The position numbers and the translations under genes are program-made. Shown here piece by piece: positions 17,106 through 26,458 of a stretch of 64,000 bases of DNA. Numbering within the stretch: the stretch's first letter is position 1; the number at the start of each line of letters is the position of its first letter. The stretch is from Pseudomonas inefficax (GTDB taxonomy: Bacteria > Pseudomonadota > Gammaproteobacteria > Pseudomonadales > Pseudomonadaceae): the NCBI RefSeq assembly GCF_900277125.1, contig NZ_OPYN01000103.1:34826-98825 (forward strand), read 5' to 3'. A model generated the notes under the pieces. The model did no database searches. It was given only the letters and a program-made list of their open reading frames with translations, and was not told where the DNA came from.

Positions 17106-17642
17106 ATGATGCTCAGGAAATGCTTGTTGGCTTTGGCTATCGGTGCAGTATTGTCGGCTTCGGCCGTGTTGGTGCCTGACTCCATTGGCGTTACCTCCAG
17201 CGCGTACGCGAAGGATGGTAGCGGTGGCGGTGGCGGCGGTGGTCACGGTGGAGGAGGCAGCGGCGGTGGCGGTGGCCATGGCGGCGGAGGTGGTGGTAGT
17301 GGTGGCGGTGGTGGCCATGGTGGCGGTAGTGGCGGCGGTGGTCATGGCGGTGGAGGTGGTGGTAGCGGCGGCGGTGGCTCGGGTGGTGGCCACGGCGGCA
17401 GTGGCAGCGGGCACAGTGGCGATGGTGGTGGGCATGGTGGCCCGGGTCATGATGGCCGCGGGCGCAATGGTGCTGATGATGGTGCCGACCATGAGGCTAA
17501 CCACGAAGCGAATCATGAAGCCAATCACGAAGCCAACCATGAGGCGAATCACGATGTAGGCGAGCCCCACGGGGTAGGGCATGGCGCTGATGATGGGGCT
17601 GAGCATGATGTTGGGGATGATCGCGGAGGCGAACGGAACTAG
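17106..17642 (+). CDS. Exported Gly/His-rich low-complexity protein with NHEA repeats
   Basis: About 178 aa, starting at ATG 17106 or 17109; GGAGG at 17098-17102 fits 17109 better. Signal peptide LRKCLLALAIGAVLSASAVL with likely cleavage after SSAYA. The mature chain is a long glycine tract broken by Ser and His (GGGHGGGGSGGGG style) to about residue 125. A run of four-residue units follows: DHEA, four NHEA, NHDV. The tail is Asp/His-rich. No enzyme domain. His/Asp/Glu density suggests metal binding, but function is unknown. Composition gives a purine-rich, GGY-repeating DNA strand unlike neighbouring genes. Confidence 0.75.
   Translation: MMLRKCLLALAIGAVLSASAVLVPDSIGVTSSAYAKDGSGGGGGGGHGGGGSGGGGGHGGGGGGSGGGGGHGGGSGGGGHGGGGGGSGGGGSGGGHGGSGSGHSGDGGGHGGPGHDGRGRNGADDGADHEANHEANHEANHEANHEANHDVGEPHGVGHGADDGAEHDVGDDRGGERN
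17487..17558 (+). repeat. 12-bp tandem repeat coding for (N/D)HEA units
   Basis: Six consecutive 12-bp units of pattern RAYCAYGARGCN with synonymous third-base changes, encoding DHEA, four NHEA and NHDV. Synonymous drift with protein conservation indicates selection on the amino-acid repeat rather than recent slippage. Confidence 0.85.
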
Positions 17643-17659
17643 CAGCCTGGGTGTCTGTG

Positions 17660-17755
17660 CCGGCCCTTTCGCGGGTAAACCCGCTCCCACAGGTACCGTG
17701 CCGATATCAAGCTTGGCGCGGTCCCTGTGGGAGCGGGTTTACCCGCGAAGGGGCC
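17660..17755. repeat. REP pair (inverted)
   Basis: REP copies at 17660-17693 and inverted at 17724-17755, between the convergent Gly/His-rich gene and sfnR. Confidence 0.9.
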
Positions 17756-17774
17756 AGCACAGGTTTACAAGCCA

Positions 17775-18875
<1,101 letters not shown>

Positions 18876-18884
18876 GGGCAATCC

Positions 18885-20072
18885 TCAGGAATAGAAGGAT
18901 GGGGCAGGGCGCTTGTCGTTGAGGGCCCACTCGCCGAGTTCGTGGATGCGGTAATCCACCGGGTCGTGCAGGGTTTGCGTGCGCAGGTTGCGCCAGTGCC
19001 GGTCGAAGCGCAGCGAGGCATGGGTTGCGCGTGCGCCGGTGACTTCGAACAGGCGGTTGCAGATGTCCAGGCCATGGCGGCTGGCGGCGACCTTGGCGGT
19101 GCCGATGGCCAGGGCCAGGTCGCCGCGCTCTTGCGCCGTGAGGGCGTGCTCCCTGGCCCAGGCGGCATCGAGCTGGCGTGCGGCCCGTTCGATCAGCAGG
19201 CGCACGCTCTCCAGGCCGACCCAGAACTCGCCGTAATGGCGCAGCACGTACGGGTCTTCGGCGCTGCTGGCGGCGCTGGAGCGGAACCACGGCCGGCTTT
19301 CCTTGAGCGTGTACTGGCGGGCCTCCTCGAACGCCCCCTCGGCGATGCCGAGGAACAGGTTGGCGAAGTGCAACTGGGCAATCAGCGGACGCAGGGCGGC
19401 AAACGGCGTGCTCAGGGGGCCGGGGTCGAGCAGCAGTTCGTTGTGCTCCACCCGTACCCGCTCGAAGGTGGCGCTGCCGCTGTCGGTCTGGCGCTGGCCG
19501 ATGTTGTTCCAGTCGCTGTGCAGGCTGATGCCGGTGCGGCCACTGGGGATGGCGGCGATCAGCAGCTTGCCGCCGGCACGTTCGTCCACCGCCGAGGCGA
19601 TGAGCATTTCCGAGTCGCTGGCGCCGGAGCAGAAGCTTTTCTTGCCGGAAAACTCGCACCAGCCATCGAAGTGCTTGACCACCGTGCGGGTGTCCAGCGG
19701 GTTCAGGGCATTGCCCCAGAACCACTGCTTGCGGGCGGTCTGCTCGAACCACGGTTGCCATTGGTCCGGGCGCGAGAACAGGCGCACGGTGGCCAGCATC
19801 AGGTGATGGAAACCGAACACGTGGGCGATGGAGCTGTCGACCCGGGCGAACTCGCGCACCACCGCGAAGGTGTCGTGCCAGCTGGCACCCTGGCCGCCGA
19901 AGGCCTGCGGAATCACCAGCGACAGCAGGCCGCTGTCACGCAGGGCGTCGCGCTCGGCTTTTGGCGTGCCGCCGCGTTCATCGCGCTCGACGGCGGTCTG
20001 GGCAAACTGCCCGGCAAGTTCGCGGGCGATGGCCAGGGCAGGGCGTTGTGGCGTATTCACAGGTGCATTCAT
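18885..20072 (-). CDS. sfnC: Acyl-CoA dehydrogenase-like flavin monooxygenase SfnC
   Basis: 395 aa of the acyl-CoA-dehydrogenase/DszC superfamily (GTPKAERDALRDSGLLSLVIPQAFGG, FHHLMLATVRLF, WCEFSGKKSFCSGASDSEML). The C-terminus ends DYRIHELGEWALNDKRPAPSFYS. Such FMNH2-dependent enzymes in sulfur clusters oxidise organosulfur compounds; in P. putida sfnC sits in sfnECR for dimethyl sulfide/sulfone use. It lies between the FMN reductase gene and sfnR with 9-bp gaps, giving a compact operon. The exact reaction of SfnC is not settled. Confidence 0.88.
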   Translation of the reverse strand: MNAPVNTPQRPALAIARELAGQFAQTAVERDERGGTPKAERDALRDSGLLSLVIPQAFGGQGASWHDTFAVVREFARVDSSIAHVFGFHHLMLATVRLFSRPDQWQPWFEQTARKQWFWGNALNPLDTRTVVKHFDGWCEFSGKKSFCSGASDSEMLIASAVDERAGGKLLIAAIPSGRTGISLHSDWNNIGQRQTDSGSATFERVRVEHNELLLDPGPLSTPFAALRPLIAQLHFANLFLGIAEGAFEEARQYTLKESRPWFRSSAASSAEDPYVLRHYGEFWVGLESVRLLIERAARQLDAAWAREHALTAQERGDLALAIGTAKVAASRHGLDICNRLFEVTGARATHASLRFDRHWRNLRTQTLHDPVDYRIHELGEWALNDKRPAPSFYS

Positions 20073-20081
20073 GGCCGCTCC

Positions 20082-20642
20082 TCAGGCGCTCTTGCGCAGC
20101 GCATGATGGGCGCCGAACAGCGGCACGGCGCGCTCGGCGGCCAGGCGGATACGGGCGGCAAGGGCTGCGCTGGAAACACGGTAGTCGGCCATTTCCGCCT
20201 GGCTGGCGAACACGCCGATGGGCAGGGTCAGGGCTTGCAGGAAGCTGAACAGTGGACGCAGCTGGTGGTCGAGCACCAGCGCGTGGCGCTCGCTGCCGCC
20301 GGTGGCGGCCAGCAGCACTGGAGTGTCGACCAGGGCGTCCTGGCCGATCAGGTCGAACAGGTGCTTGAAGTGGCCGGTGAAGCTGCCGCGGTACACCGGC
20401 GTGGTCACCACCAGCAGGTCGGCTTTTTCCACCAGGCGCAGTTGCTGTTCGACGGCCTCGGGCAGTTCGCTGCGCCACAGGGCGCTACCCAGCGGGCGGG
20501 CGATCTCGCCCAGCTCGATCAGGTGCGGCTTGATGTGCAGGTGCTGGGCCAGTTCGGCGACGATCGCCTCGGTCAGGGCCAAGGTGCGCGAAGGGCGGGC
20601 AGTGCCGCCAGACAGGGCTACGACGTTCAGTGGGGTGCTCAT
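20082..20642 (-). CDS. sfnE: NAD(P)H-dependent FMN reductase SfnE/MsuE-like
   Basis: 186-aa flavodoxin-like reductase. N-terminal phosphate loop LSGGTARPSRTLAL, then TTPVYRGSFTGHFKHLFDL and LAATGGSERHALVLDHQLRPLF, typical of MsuE/SsuE. It supplies FMNH2 to two-component sulfonate or sulfone monooxygenases. First gene of the sfnECR operon; the order is identical to the described P. putida cluster. No sfnG or sfnF is nearby. Confidence 0.9.
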   Translation of the reverse strand: MSTPLNVVALSGGTARPSRTLALTEAIVAELAQHLHIKPHLIELGEIARPLGSALWRSELPEAVEQQLRLVEKADLLVVTTPVYRGSFTGHFKHLFDLIGQDALVDTPVLLAATGGSERHALVLDHQLRPLFSFLQALTLPIGVFASQAEMADYRVSSAALAARIRLAAERAVPLFGAHHALRKSA

Positions 20643-20905
20643 GGGCAGGTCTCCGGTTCGGGTTGAGCGGGGGACTTTGCTTGAGCAATCGTCGTGCCGA
20701 GATTGAATGTTCTTTTATATCAACTGGTTAGCGCATTTTGATGGTTGCGGCGCTGTTGCCGTGTGGGCGTTGCCTGTTGATCGTGTGTTGCGCTGCAGAC
20801 AGTTGGCCAGGTGTTGGCGGCTGTGCAGTTAGGATATTTATAGAGGGTCAGGGAGTGGTTAAAAAGGAATAAGATCTTATATTCTTATGCTTTATTTTTA
20901 TTTCG
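20643..20905 (-). promoter_or_regulatory. AT-rich upstream region of sfnECR
   Basis: The ~260 bp upstream of sfnE is clearly AT-richer than the surroundings. On the minus strand a TATAAA (20719-20714) could be a -10 hexamer, with no good -35. That is the usual look of a CysB-activated sulfur-starvation promoter. No -24/-12 sigma-54 motif was found. Assignment to CysB is inference. The rest of the 400-bp gap to 21040 holds the REP pair listed next. Confidence 0.35.
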
Positions 20906-20910
20906 ATGTC

Positions 20911-21033
20911 CTGGGGCCGCTTCGCGCCCCATCGCGACACAAGGCCGCTCCCACAGGATTTGCGCTGCCTGCTACGCAACACTGAACTTGTGGGAGCGGC
21001 CTTGCGTCGCGAAAGGGCTGCGAAGCGGCCCCA
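20911..21033. repeat. REP pair, CGCGACACAAGGCCGCTCC class
   Basis: Inverted pair of the second P. putida REP family in this window: GGGGCCGCTTCGCGCCCCAT with CGCGACACAAGGCCGCTCCC, and its mirror ending GCGAAGCGGCCCCA. The outer GGGGCCGC/GCGGCCCC arms pair with each other, giving a long terminator-like stem just after the mrdA stop. Confidence 0.9.
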
Positions 21034-21039
21034 CAAATC

Positions 21040-22935
21040 TCAAGTGTGCGGCACGCTCCGAGGCACTACCCCACCCGCAAACTGCGGCTTCAGATGCCCC
21101 TGCTCATCCAGCAGATAGGCATCCATCACCTCCCGCACCACCGGCCCTGCCACCCGCCCGCCAGCTTCACCGTTCTCGATCATCACCGCCACCACCACAC
21201 TCGGGTGATCAGCCGGGGCAAAGCCGACGAACAGGGCATTGTCGCGGTGCCGCTCCAACGTCTTGTTGCGGTTGTAGCGTTCGCCCTGCTTGATCGCCAC
21301 CACCTGCGCGGTGCCGCTCTTGCCGGCAATCCGGTACTGCGCACCAGCCGCGGCAGCGCGGGCGATGCCGCGCGGGTCGTGCATGACCATCTGCATGCCC
21401 TGGCTGACCTGGTCCCAGGCGTGCCTGTCGTGCAGCACGATATCGGGCATCGGGTTGGGGTCTACCGGTGCATCGCCGCCCACGGTCATGGCCAGGTGCG
21501 GGCGGTGCCACACGCCCTTGCTCGCCAGCAAGCTGGTGGCCTGGGCCAGCTGCAGCGGGGTTACCTGCATGTAGCCCTGGCCGATGCCCAGGATCAGCGT
21601 CTCGCCCGGGAACCAGGCCTGGCGCCGGGTGGCGCGCTTCCACTCGGCCGACGGCATCAGCCCGGACGCCTCCTCGAACATGTCCAGCGAGACCTTCTGG
21701 CCCAGGCCGAACTCGGCCATGTAGTCGTGCAGGCGGTCGATGCCGAGCTTGTGCGCCAGGTCGTAGAAGTAGGTGTCGTTGGAACGCATGATGGCGGTGT
21801 ACATATCCACCCAGCCATCGCCGCTGCGGTTCCAGTTGCGGTACTTGTGGTCGTAGTTGGGCAGCTCGTAGTAGCCGGGGTCGAACACCCGGCTGCCCGG
21901 GGTGATCACGCCGCTGTCGAGGCCGGCGATGGCCACCTCCGGCTTCACCGTCGAACCGGGGGCATACAGGCCGCGCAGCACCCGGTTGAACAGCGGGCGG
22001 TCGATGGAATCGCGCAGGGCGGCGTACTGTTTGAAGCTGATGCCCTTGACGAACAGGTTGGGGTCGAAGCTGGGGTTGCTGACCATCGCCAGCACATCGC
22101 CATTGGCTGGGTCGAGCACCACCACCGAGCCGCGGCGGTCGCCCAGGGCCTTTTCCGCGGCCAGTTGCAGCTGGGCGTCCAGGGTCAGGACGATGTCTTG
22201 GCCCGGGGTCGGGGCCTTGTGGTCGAGCACGCGCATCACTCGGCCCTGGGCGTTGGTCTCGACCTCCTCGTAGCCCACGTGGCCATGCAGTTGGCTTTCA
22301 TAGAAGTGCTCGATGCCAGTCTTGCCGATCGACTGCGTGCCCCGGTATTCGGTGCTGTCGAGGGTCCTGGCCTCTTTCTCGTTGATGCGCCCCACATAGC
22401 CCACCGAGTGGGCGAAATGCTCGGCCAGCGGGTACTCGCGGATGAACTGCGGTTCCACCTCCAGGCCTGGCAGGCGGAACTGGTTCACCGCCACCAGGGC
22501 TATCTGCTCCTCGCTCAGGCCGACCATCAGAGTCACCGGCTCGAACGGCTTGCGGCCACGGCGCAGATCCTTGTCGAACTGCTTGCGGTCGTCCTCGGTC
22601 AGGCTCAGCACCTGGGCCAGCGTGTCGAGCACCTTGGCCGTGTCGCCGCCGGCCCGCTCGCGGGTCATGGTCAGGTCGAAACTGGGCTTGTTGTCGGCCA
22701 GCACCACGCCGTTGCGGTCGTAGATCAGCCCGCGCTCGGGGGCGATGGGCAGCACGTGCACGCGGTTGTTTTCCGATACGGCGGTCTGCTGGTCGTGCTG
22801 CAGCACCTGCAGCACATAGAGCCGGCCCACCAGCACGGCACACAGGCTGAAGACCAGGGCGGCGCAGGCCAGAAGCCGGCGGTTGACCAGGTGCTTTTCC
22901 TTTTCGTGGTCCTTGAGTGGGATGGGTTGCGGCAT
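21040..22935 (-). CDS. mrdA: Penicillin-binding protein 2 (peptidoglycan D,D-transpeptidase), MrdA type
   Basis: 631 aa. One N-terminal membrane anchor (~20-42), a PBP dimerisation domain with PERGLIYDRNGVVLADN, and the transpeptidase domain. The three penicillin-binding motifs are intact: S328-T-V-K331, S385-N-D387 and K539-S-G541. It cross-links peptidoglycan for elongation. The ATG at 22935 replaces a longer non-family frame. Unlike the usual mrdA-rodA arrangement, no rodA, mltB or rlpA gene is adjacent; P. putida is known to carry two mrdA copies and this is probably the stand-alone paralogue. Confidence 0.93.
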   Translation of the reverse strand: MPQPIPLKDHEKEKHLVNRRLLACAALVFSLCAVLVGRLYVLQVLQHDQQTAVSENNRVHVLPIAPERGLIYDRNGVVLADNKPSFDLTMTRERAGGDTAKVLDTLAQVLSLTEDDRKQFDKDLRRGRKPFEPVTLMVGLSEEQIALVAVNQFRLPGLEVEPQFIREYPLAEHFAHSVGYVGRINEKEARTLDSTEYRGTQSIGKTGIEHFYESQLHGHVGYEEVETNAQGRVMRVLDHKAPTPGQDIVLTLDAQLQLAAEKALGDRRGSVVVLDPANGDVLAMVSNPSFDPNLFVKGISFKQYAALRDSIDRPLFNRVLRGLYAPGSTVKPEVAIAGLDSGVITPGSRVFDPGYYELPNYDHKYRNWNRSGDGWVDMYTAIMRSNDTYFYDLAHKLGIDRLHDYMAEFGLGQKVSLDMFEEASGLMPSAEWKRATRRQAWFPGETLILGIGQGYMQVTPLQLAQATSLLASKGVWHRPHLAMTVGGDAPVDPNPMPDIVLHDRHAWDQVSQGMQMVMHDPRGIARAAAAGAQYRIAGKSGTAQVVAIKQGERYNRNKTLERHRDNALFVGFAPADHPSVVVAVMIENGEAGGRVAGPVVREVMDAYLLDEQGHLKPQFAGGVVPRSVPHT

Positions 22936-23330
22936 TGGTGACTCTGTCCTGAGGGTAGCAGTGCCTGTAGGAGCAGCCTTGTGCTGCGAAGCGGGCGGCA
23001 GCACCCTAGTAGTTCTGCAGGCCATGATGGCCCATTCGCAGCACAAGGCTGCTCCTACAGGTGACGCGGTGGTTGTACGTGCGCGATCGGGCCGCGGATG
23101 CTACGCAACCCGTACCGTACCCTCAAGACGAGTGCCGGCTGGCGATAGGCTGGTATTGGCTGTGTGCCCCGTGCTCAGGGCGCTTGCCAGCAAAATGAAG
23201 ATTTGTTCATGGCGGCGGCGTGGTGATGGAATTTGCTGATGGACCGATGCAAGTTGAGTCCACGAGCACGCCTATGTCGCCATTAACCTGCTATTCCTAA
23301 GAAAACACCTGAACCCACCAAGGCCCGTCG
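22936..23330. other. 395-bp divergent intergenic region
   Basis: Separates mrdA (minus) from the ABC operon (plus). It contains the REP-like inverted pair at 22964-23061. The remaining ~270 bp shows no ORF with a ribosome site. Divergent promoters are expected here, but no convincing -35/-10 pair was picked out. Confidence 0.5.
22964..23061. repeat. REP-like inverted pair, CTGTAGGAGCAGCC class
   Basis: CCTGTAGGAGCAGCCTTGTG with CTGCGAA, and its mirror TTCGCAGCACAAGGCTGC with TCCTACAGG, about 40 bp apart. This is a third sequence variant (AGCAGCC/GGCTGCT instead of AGCGGCC) with matching changes in both arms. Confidence 0.85.
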
Positions 23331-23999
23331 ATGCTGGTCATCGAGCAACTGCACAAATCATTCCCCACCCCCCAGGGCCCGCTCCCCGTGCTGCAGGGCG
23401 TCGACCTGCGCCTGGCGCGCGGCAGCAGCCTGGCGCTGATGGGCGAGTCGGGCAGCGGCAAGAGTACCTTGCTGCACCTGGTGGCCGGCCTGGACCGCGC
23501 GGACAGTGGCCGCATCCTGATCGACGACACCCCGCTCGACAGCCGTTCCGAGGCGTCGCTGGCGTTGTGGCGGCGGGAGGGCGTAGGCCTGGTGTTCCAG
23601 CAGTACAACCTGATCAGCAGCCTGGACGTGGGGGCCAATCTCGCGTTCCAGGCCCGGCTGGCCGGTCGTCATGATCCCGATTGGCTGGCCTACCTGGCGC
23701 AGCGCCTGGGTTTGGCGGATTTGCTGGTGCGTTACCCGGAGCAATTGTCTGGCGGCCAGCAACAGCGGGTTGCCATCGGCCGCGCCCTGGCCGGGCGCCC
23801 GGCCTGGTTGCTGGCCGACGAACCTACTGGCAGCCTCGATGAAGCCAGCAGCGACGAGGTATTGAGCCTGCTGTTGCAACTGGTCGCCGAGGCTGGCAGT
23901 GGGGTGCTGATGGTGACCCACAGCCCGCGGCTGGCGGCGCGCTTGCAACAACGGTGTTACCTGCAGGCCGGCCGCGTTCGGCCCGAGCCGGGCGGATGA
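23331..23999 (+). CDS. ABC transporter ATP-binding protein (LolD/MacB class)
   Basis: 222 aa. Walker A GESGSGKST at residues 38-46, Q-loop VFQQYNLISSL, signature LSGGQQQRVAIGRAL, Walker B AWLLADEPTGSLD and H-switch VTHSPRLA. The class drives FtsX-type permeases that move lipoproteins, peptides or small hydrophobic molecules without transporting through a classical channel. The stop overlaps the permease start (ATGA), so the two are coupled. The substrate is unknown. Confidence 0.92.
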   Translation: MLVIEQLHKSFPTPQGPLPVLQGVDLRLARGSSLALMGESGSGKSTLLHLVAGLDRADSGRILIDDTPLDSRSEASLALWRREGVGLVFQQYNLISSLDVGANLAFQARLAGRHDPDWLAYLAQRLGLADLLVRYPEQLSGGQQQRVAIGRALAGRPAWLLADEPTGSLDEASSDEVLSLLLQLVAEAGSGVLMVTHSPRLAARLQQRCYLQAGRVRPEPGG

Positions 24000-26458
24000 G
24001 ACTTCTATCGCTGGCCCTGCTGGTGCTGCTCAGCCACTGGCGGCGCCATCGCGTGCAGTTTTTCAGCATCTTTACCGGCCTGTGGCTGGCCACGGCGTTG
24101 TGGACCGGCGTGCAGGCGCTGAACAGCCAGGCACGCAGCGACTATGCCCGGGCCAGCGCGGTGCTGGCCGGGCCGCTGCAGGCGCAACTGGTGCCGCGCC
24201 GTGGCGAGCGCTTCGACCAGGCGCTGTACGTGCAGTTGCGCAGGCTGGGCTGGGCGGTGACGCCGGTACTGGAAGGGCGCTTGCGCTTCGCTGGTGAGCC
24301 GGTGCGCAGCGTGCGCCTGATCGGCATCGAGCCGTTGAGCCTGCCGCCGGCCAGCAGCATCGCCGGTGTGCAGCCCCGAACGTTCGATCTGCAGGCCTTC
24401 ATCGGCATGCCCGGGCAAGCCTGGGTCGGGCCGGACACCTTGCGCCAGCTGCATGCAGAGCCCGGGGCGTCAGTACGCGACAGCGAAGGGCAGCTGCTGC
24501 CGCCGTTGGTTCTACAACCAGCGCTGGCGCCGGGGGTGATCGTGGTCGATATCGGCCATGCCCAGGCGTTGCTGCATGCACCCGGGCAGTTGTCGCGCTT
24601 GCTGTTGGCCGCCACGCCGGGGCAGTTGCCCGCAGATATCGCGCCGTACCTTGAGCTGCAACCCCGGCAGGACGATGGTGGCTTGCAGCGCCTGACCGAC
24701 AGCTTCCACCTCAACCTGACCGCCCTGGGCCTGCTGGCGTTCGTCGTCGGCCTGTTCATTGCCCATGCTGCAATTGGTTTGGCACTGGAACAGCGGCGCG
24801 GCCTGATCCGCAACCTGCGCGCCTGTGGCATCGGCCTGCAAACCCTGCTGTGGGCCTTGGTGCTGGAACTGGGGTTGTTCGCGGTGCTGGGCGGTCTGGC
24901 CGGCGTGGCCAGTGGTTACGGGCTGGCCGCGTGGATGCTGCCTGATGTGGCCGCCAGCTTGCGCGGGCTGTATGGCGCCCAGGTCGCCGGGGCGCTGAGC
25001 CTGCCCGCAGGGTGGTGGCTGATGGGCGTGCTGGTGAGCGTGCTGGGGGCGCTGCTGGCGGGTTTGGGCAGTGTACTGCGTGCGGCGCGGTTGCCGTTGC
25101 TGGCGCTGGCACAACCTCAGGCGTGGCGGTTGGCGCAGGGGCCCTGGTTGCGGCGCCAGGCCCTGGTGGCCGGCTTGTTGCTTTTGCTGGCCTTGGGTTG
25201 TGGCGTGCTCGGCGATAGCCTGCCCAGCGCTTTCGCCATGCTGGCCGCGCTGCTGCTGGCGGCGGCGCTGCTGCTGCCAGCCTTGCTCGACCGGGTGCTG
25301 GCCTGGCTGGCGCGCCATTGTCGGCGGCCCTTGTCGCAATGGTTCGTCGCCGACAGCCGCCAGCAACTGCCCGCCCTGAGCCTGGCGTTGATGGCACTGT
25401 TGCTGGCGCTGGCCGCCAGTGTCGGGGTGGGCAGCATGACCGAGGGCTTTCGCAAGACTTTCGTCGGCTGGCTTGACCTGCGCCTGTCCGCCGACCTGTA
25501 TGTCACGCCAAGGGATACCGCCCAGGGCTTGAAGATAGCCGAGTGGCTCGGGCAGCAACCTTCGGTGGGTGTGGTACTGCCCGGCTGGCGTGTGGAAACA
25601 CAGCTGCAGGGCTGGCCGGTGCAGGTCCAGGGCATTGTCGATCATCCCGTCTATCGCACCCGCTGGCCATTGCTGGCGCAGCAAAAGCAGGCCTGGCAGC
25701 AACTGGCCGCCGGGCAAGCCGTAATGGTCAGTGAACAGCTGGCCAGGCGACTGAAGCTGCAATTGGGCGATCACCTGAAGCTATCCGCAGACACTTCGCC
25801 AGCCCTGAGCGTTGTGGGCATCTATGCCGATTACGGCAACCCCAAAGGGCACATGCTGGTCAATGCTGGTTGGCTGCGCGCGCACTGGCCACAGGCAACC
25901 CTCACCGGGCTGAGTGTCGATCTGGCGGCCGATCAGGTGTCGGCGCTCAAGGCTGCATTGCATCAGCGCTTCGCCCTGGACGAGGGCCGCGTGGTCGAGC
26001 AGGCGCGTCTCAAACGCTGGTCCACCGATGTGTTCAACCGCACCTTCGCCGCCACTGCCGCGCTCAACAGCCTCACCCTTGGCGTGGCAGGCGTGGCACT
26101 GTTCATCAACCTGCTGACCCTGGCCCAGACCCGCCTGGGCCAGTTGGCGCCGCTGTGGGCACTGGGCGTGCGGCGCATGCACCTGGTGTGGCTGAGCCTC
26201 GGGCAGACACTGCTGCTGAGCAGCCTTACCGTGCTGCTGGCGATTCCGCTGGGTATCCTGCTGGCCTGGTGCCTGGTAGCGGTGGTGAACGTGCAGACAT
26301 TCGGCTGGCGTTTGCCGCTCCATGTGTTCCCTGCGCAACTGCTGCAACTGGCCTTACTGGGCATGCTTACCAGCCTGTTGGCCAGCGCCTGGCCACTGTG
26401 GCAACTGGCGCGTCGCCAGCCGCGCGAACTGTTGAGGCCGTTTGCCGATGAAACCTAG
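23996..26458 (+). CDS. FtsX-family ABC transporter permease, 820 aa
   Basis: Long permease with the MacB/YbbP architecture: an N-terminal membrane segment (LLSLALLVLLSHWRRHRVQF), a periplasmic domain, several central helices with two FtsX repeats, a second periplasmic domain and C-terminal helices (LTLGVAGVALFINLLTLAQTR; LLLSSLTVLLAIPLGILLAW). The length suits the duplicated-FtsX class (AttF/AttG fused or YbbP-like). The start at 23996 overlaps the ATPase stop by 4 bp, and the 3' end overlaps the lipoprotein start by 11 bp, showing a tight three-gene operon. Confidence 0.88.
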   Translation: MRLLSLALLVLLSHWRRHRVQFFSIFTGLWLATALWTGVQALNSQARSDYARASAVLAGPLQAQLVPRRGERFDQALYVQLRRLGWAVTPVLEGRLRFAGEPVRSVRLIGIEPLSLPPASSIAGVQPRTFDLQAFIGMPGQAWVGPDTLRQLHAEPGASVRDSEGQLLPPLVLQPALAPGVIVVDIGHAQALLHAPGQLSRLLLAATPGQLPADIAPYLELQPRQDDGGLQRLTDSFHLNLTALGLLAFVVGLFIAHAAIGLALEQRRGLIRNLRACGIGLQTLLWALVLELGLFAVLGGLAGVASGYGLAAWMLPDVAASLRGLYGAQVAGALSLPAGWWLMGVLVSVLGALLAGLGSVLRAARLPLLALAQPQAWRLAQGPWLRRQALVAGLLLLLALGCGVLGDSLPSAFAMLAALLLAAALLLPALLDRVLAWLARHCRRPLSQWFVADSRQQLPALSLALMALLLALAASVGVGSMTEGFRKTFVGWLDLRLSADLYVTPRDTAQGLKIAEWLGQQPSVGVVLPGWRVETQLQGWPVQVQGIVDHPVYRTRWPLLAQQKQAWQQLAAGQAVMVSEQLARRLKLQLGDHLKLSADTSPALSVVGIYADYGNPKGHMLVNAGWLRAHWPQATLTGLSVDLAADQVSALKAALHQRFALDEGRVVEQARLKRWSTDVFNRTFAATAALNSLTLGVAGVALFINLLTLAQTRLGQLAPLWALGVRRMHLVWLSLGQTLLLSSLTVLLAIPLGILLAWCLVAVVNVQTFGWRLPLHVFPAQLLQLALLGMLTSLLASAWPLWQLARRQPRELLRPFADET

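Noticed and set aside
20643..20905. Sigma-54 (-24/-12) promoter upstream of sfnE
   Set aside because: No TGGCAC-N5-TTGC-like match; a TATAAA element suggests sigma-70 with CysB instead.
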